Source of the DNA: an uncultured Lachnospiraceae bacterium
GTDB taxonomy: Bacteria; Bacillota; Clostridia; Lachnospirales; Lachnospiraceae
Length of the DNA: 64,000 nt
NCBI GenBank assembly: GCA_946552115.1
Contig: CAMNRH010000005.1
Span: forward strand, 45,730-109,729
Direction of reading: 5' to 3'
The position numbers were made by a program, and so were the translations under genes. Below the pieces are notes generated by a model. The model saw only the letters and a list, made by a program, of their open reading frames with translations, was not told the origin of the DNA and made no database searches. Below, one piece after another: positions 61,453 through 64,000 of the stretch (positions are counted from its first letter, which is position 1; the number at the start of each line of letters is the position of its first letter).

Positions 61453-62772
61453 TTACATCACATGGCAGGCGCTTTCTTCGGAGAATCCAAATTCCCGGAA
61501 CCTTTCCGGCTCATAATCCTTATACTCATCAGGAATACCCGTCTCATAAGGATTTTCCGGATAATCACACCACTCGCACCAGCCTCCTTCATAGATTGTC
61601 CCCGTAGAAAGACCTGATACGTCTGCAAAGGTTTTTAAAATACTCGCTCCCCATGATGCACTTCCGCAGAAAAACGCCATTGTTTTATTCAAATCAATTC
61701 CGGAAGCCTCCCACACCTTCAGCATAACCTCAAGATTTCCAATCTGATTAATCGGCGTTGTATAATGTCTGGGATAATAACACCATTTTGTCCCCGGAAT
61801 CCGTCCGGCCTTATCAAGATAATCATACCCGCTGTCATTACCGATATACTGCTCCCACGAACGCGTATCAATGACCGCTCCCTTTTTCGGGTCTGCCAGA
61901 ATCTCTTTCGCCTCTTTCATATGTATCACATGCTTCCTGCTGAAAACGTATTCTGCTTTCTTTCGGCACGGCCGCTTTGCAACAGGCCCCTGTTCTGTAG
62001 GATAGCCGGCATTTATCCAGTTTTCCAGTGTTCCGTTAAGGCACATGACATTTTTAATCCCCATATACCGAAACACTACCGCCAGCTTCGCGGCGGCCGA
62101 AAAATTCAGAGAATTATTTCCGTAAATCATCACTGTACTGTCCGGTGTGACTCCATTGCCAACAGCAAAATCAATCAATTTTTCATCATCAATCATAATC
62201 CACTGCGGTCCCAGCTCGAATTCATTGCTGTCTATATGAACAGCCCCCGGAATATGCGAATTTAAATAAATTGCCGACGGCTCTTTCCATGATATTTCAA
62301 AAATCTTACATTCCCCGCCGGGAAAATACTCTTTTGCTTTTCCATCAATAATGTCCTTTGCAAGCCACATCGGCGCCATTAATCTGTAATTAGGATATTT
62401 GAATAAATCTCCTTCCCACCTTTTTAAATCATAATAAAATAAATGGGTGATTCCTCTGGATTGTAAATAATCACATACAGCCTCCGCATCCGTTCCATTT
62501 TCGTCATATACGATAATATTTTTTCCCTGAGTTATCCCCTGCGAGATGAGCTCAAGCTCCAAACGCGCCTCATAATCCTCACTGCTTTTCCGCCATTTAG
62601 GTTCAAGCCATTCTGCCGAAAAAAGCTTTGCATAAGGAATATGTCCCCCTATCTCCCCCTTTCTTTTCCAGCCAATATACACATCAGAGCTTCTGACATC
62701 TACAATGCACCAATCATCATTTTTCTGCGCGCAATATATCATTTCCTTTGTTGCTTCAATTATCAGCCTCAT
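61453..62772 (-). CDS. Multi-rhodanese sulfurtransferase
   Basis: 439 residues. About three rhodanese-like units: CIVDVRSSDVYIGWKRKGEI (about 22), IPGAVHIDSNEFELGPQWI (about 180) and VIDTRSWEQYIGNDSG (about 300), with a Cys active loop only in the last, FFCGSASWG (Cys369). The first two units lack a visible nucleophile. Transfers sulfane sulfur. First gene of the transporter cluster, so a sulfur-containing substrate is suggested. Confidence 0.82.
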   Translation of the reverse strand: MRLIIEATKEMIYCAQKNDDWCIVDVRSSDVYIGWKRKGEIGGHIPYAKLFSAEWLEPKWRKSSEDYEARLELELISQGITQGKNIIVYDENGTDAEAVCDYLQSRGITHLFYYDLKRWEGDLFKYPNYRLMAPMWLAKDIIDGKAKEYFPGGECKIFEISWKEPSAIYLNSHIPGAVHIDSNEFELGPQWIMIDDEKLIDFAVGNGVTPDSTVMIYGNNSLNFSAAAKLAVVFRYMGIKNVMCLNGTLENWINAGYPTEQGPVAKRPCRKKAEYVFSRKHVIHMKEAKEILADPKKGAVIDTRSWEQYIGNDSGYDYLDKAGRIPGTKWCYYPRHYTTPINQIGNLEVMLKVWEASGIDLNKTMAFFCGSASWGASILKTFADVSGLSTGTIYEGGWCEWCDYPENPYETGIPDEYKDYEPERFREFGFSEESACHVM

Positions 62773-62833
62773 ATGTTCTCCTGCTTAATCGGTATCATAT
62801 AAATCGTTTTTCAGATTACATTCATTTTAATAT

Positions 62834-62853
62834 GTTGAATTTTTACATTCAAC
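62834..62853. promoter_or_regulatory. LysR-type operator candidate
   Basis: GTTGAATTTTTACATTCAAC: 7-bp inverted arms with a 6-base centre, in the divergent gap 62773-63069, about 60 bases before the rhodanese gene. Rest of the gap is AT-rich with no other gene. Confidence 0.55.
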
Positions 62854-63069
62854 GTAAAAATCCGCTTTATCTAATTGATTTTCTTTTCTGTTATAAGGAA
62901 ATCAAATAACATAAATTAAATTCGTGTTTTTTTATTTTTGTTGTCGATAATTGTATTTACTTATTATTTTTTTCAATTATATACTTTGTTAAAAATGTGT
63001 TAGTCTATATTTTAGCAACTGATATTTTAACCGATGGAATATAGTATTTTTACGTGGAGGCCCCCGCCA

Positions 63070-63984
63070 ATGTTATCTATCACACTTAAACAATTAGAAT
63101 TTTTTATTTCAATCGTAGAGACAAAAAGCTTTAGTAAAACCGCCGAGCTGCTTTCCTTTTCTCAGCCGGCAATCAGCTCAAATATTGCGATTTTAGAGGA
63201 CACTCTCCAAACAGAGCTTTTAGACAGGACTAATAAAAAGAAAATTGAAATAACAGAGGACGGAATGCTTTTTTATGAAAAAGCAAAAGAAATCCTCTCC
63301 AATTGCTATACTCTGCAGGAGCTCCCTCTTCATAGAAATGATTCTGATACAATTGCAATCGGGGCTCATGATATTCCCGCTCATTATATGCTTATGGATG
63401 TCATGAATTTTTACAAAAAAATACATCCTTCCACACGTTTTCAATTAAAAGAAGGAAGCGATTTTGATATTTACAGCTTGTTAAATCAACGGAAAATTGA
63501 TCTCGGATTTGTATTGCAGACCTCGGATGAACAGAAATGGAAAGCATTGCCGATTTATAATGACTCTGTTATTATAGGGCTTCCCAATACTCCGCGCTAC
63601 CAGTGTCTTTTAATGAAAAAGCCATCCGTTTTTGAACTGCTTAGTCAGGAAGGAATTGTATGGAATCAGTCATTAAACAGCCTTATCTGCAATTATTTAA
63701 AACAGCTGGGCATGCAAAAGGAGGATTTAAATATTATCGTTGAAATGAACTCAGAGCAGCTGGCTAAAACAGCCGTTATTGACGGGTTAGGGATCTCCTT
63801 TCTTTCAAAAATTTCGTTAAAATGTGCAATAAAATCCGCTGAAATTCTCGTTTATGAGCTCCCTGACCCTCCGATAAGAACAATCCGTGTAATGTATAAC
63901 CGAAAAAAACATTTAAACCGCGCCGGAAAGAACTTTGTAGAATTTAAACGGCTTTGTCAAGTAAAGTGTGTAAATTTCTTATGA
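63070..63984 (+). CDS. LysR-family transcriptional regulator
   Basis: 304 residues from ATG 63070 (GTGGAGG 9 bases upstream). Winged HTH LKQLEFFISIVETKSFSKTA ELLSFSQPAISSNIAIL; then a substrate-binding effector domain (about 90-300). Divergent to the rhodanese/ABC/Fe-S cluster and probably its regulator. Confidence 0.9.
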   Translation: MLSITLKQLEFFISIVETKSFSKTAELLSFSQPAISSNIAILEDTLQTELLDRTNKKKIEITEDGMLFYEKAKEILSNCYTLQELPLHRNDSDTIAIGAHDIPAHYMLMDVMNFYKKIHPSTRFQLKEGSDFDIYSLLNQRKIDLGFVLQTSDEQKWKALPIYNDSVIIGLPNTPRYQCLLMKKPSVFELLSQEGIVWNQSLNSLICNYLKQLGMQKEDLNIIVEMNSEQLAKTAVIDGLGISFLSKISLKCAIKSAEILVYELPDPPIRTIRVMYNRKKHLNRAGKNFVEFKRLCQVKCVNFL

Positions 63985-64000
63985 TTTTTTTGGCGGTCAT

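Overview
The window looks like a piece of chromosome from a Lachnospiraceae-type member of the Clostridia. The reasons are strong AGGAGG-type ribosome binding sites, the typical chromosomal families DUF4474, DUF4317 and a FlxA-like protein, a rubrerythrin, and low-to-moderate GC. About 40 kb of it is one integrated prophage. It sits in the 3' end of a tRNA-Leu(CAG) gene (minus strand, 46596-46679). A 19-bp core is repeated at 6692-6710 and 46594-46612.

Left chromosomal arm (1-6691): the 5' part of a GH106-like glycosidase that runs off the window, then a rightward run DUF4474 / metallophosphoesterase / DUF4317. After that come a FlxA-like gene and remnants of a HicB antitoxin and a GHKL histidine kinase. 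These remnants are the old downstream neighbourhood of the tRNA.

Prophage (about 6692-46612): a siphovirus with SPP1-like packaging and a short TP901-like tail tube. From 39602 leftward nearly everything is on the minus strand. In transcription order this is: an early regulator, small early genes, a plasmid-like replication module (HUH Rep, RNase H-like protein, PcfK-like, PcfJ-like), HNH, XRE and a truncated Dam, terminase, portal, minor head protein with a C-terminal toxin-like domain, scaffold, capsid, connectors, tail tube, a frameshifting tail chaperone pair, tape measure, fibre, and a holin/endolysin cassette. A two-gene membrane/GAF-like cassette with its own sigma-A-like promoter (26651-27931) is inserted beside the terminase. 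The plus-strand right arm (39776-46489) carries the CI-like repressor, an unrecognised soluble/membrane gene pair, a secreted protein and a lipoprotein, an AbiD/F-type HEPN gene and the integrase. This is a lysogenic-conversion or phage-exclusion zone. Two small structured RNAs with good promoters and hairpin ends are visible, one antisense to the leader of the HUH rep gene (37668-37733) and one before the integrase (45142-45207).

Right chromosomal arm (46613-64000): rubrerythrin; a leftward operon combining a large two-part solute-binding lipoprotein, two MalFG-like permeases, an HlyD-like adaptor and a MacB-like membrane protein, with a divergent OmpR/histidine-kinase pair; an unknown protein; and a cluster of osmoprotectant-type ABC transporter genes bracketed by a multi-rhodanese protein and a ferredoxin-like protein, with a divergent LysR regulator. 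The last cluster suggests uptake and handling of a sulfur-containing betaine-like compound, which is an inference.

Coordinates and motifs were read by eye. No homology search, structure prediction or folding program was run. Family names rest on recognised motifs and context.
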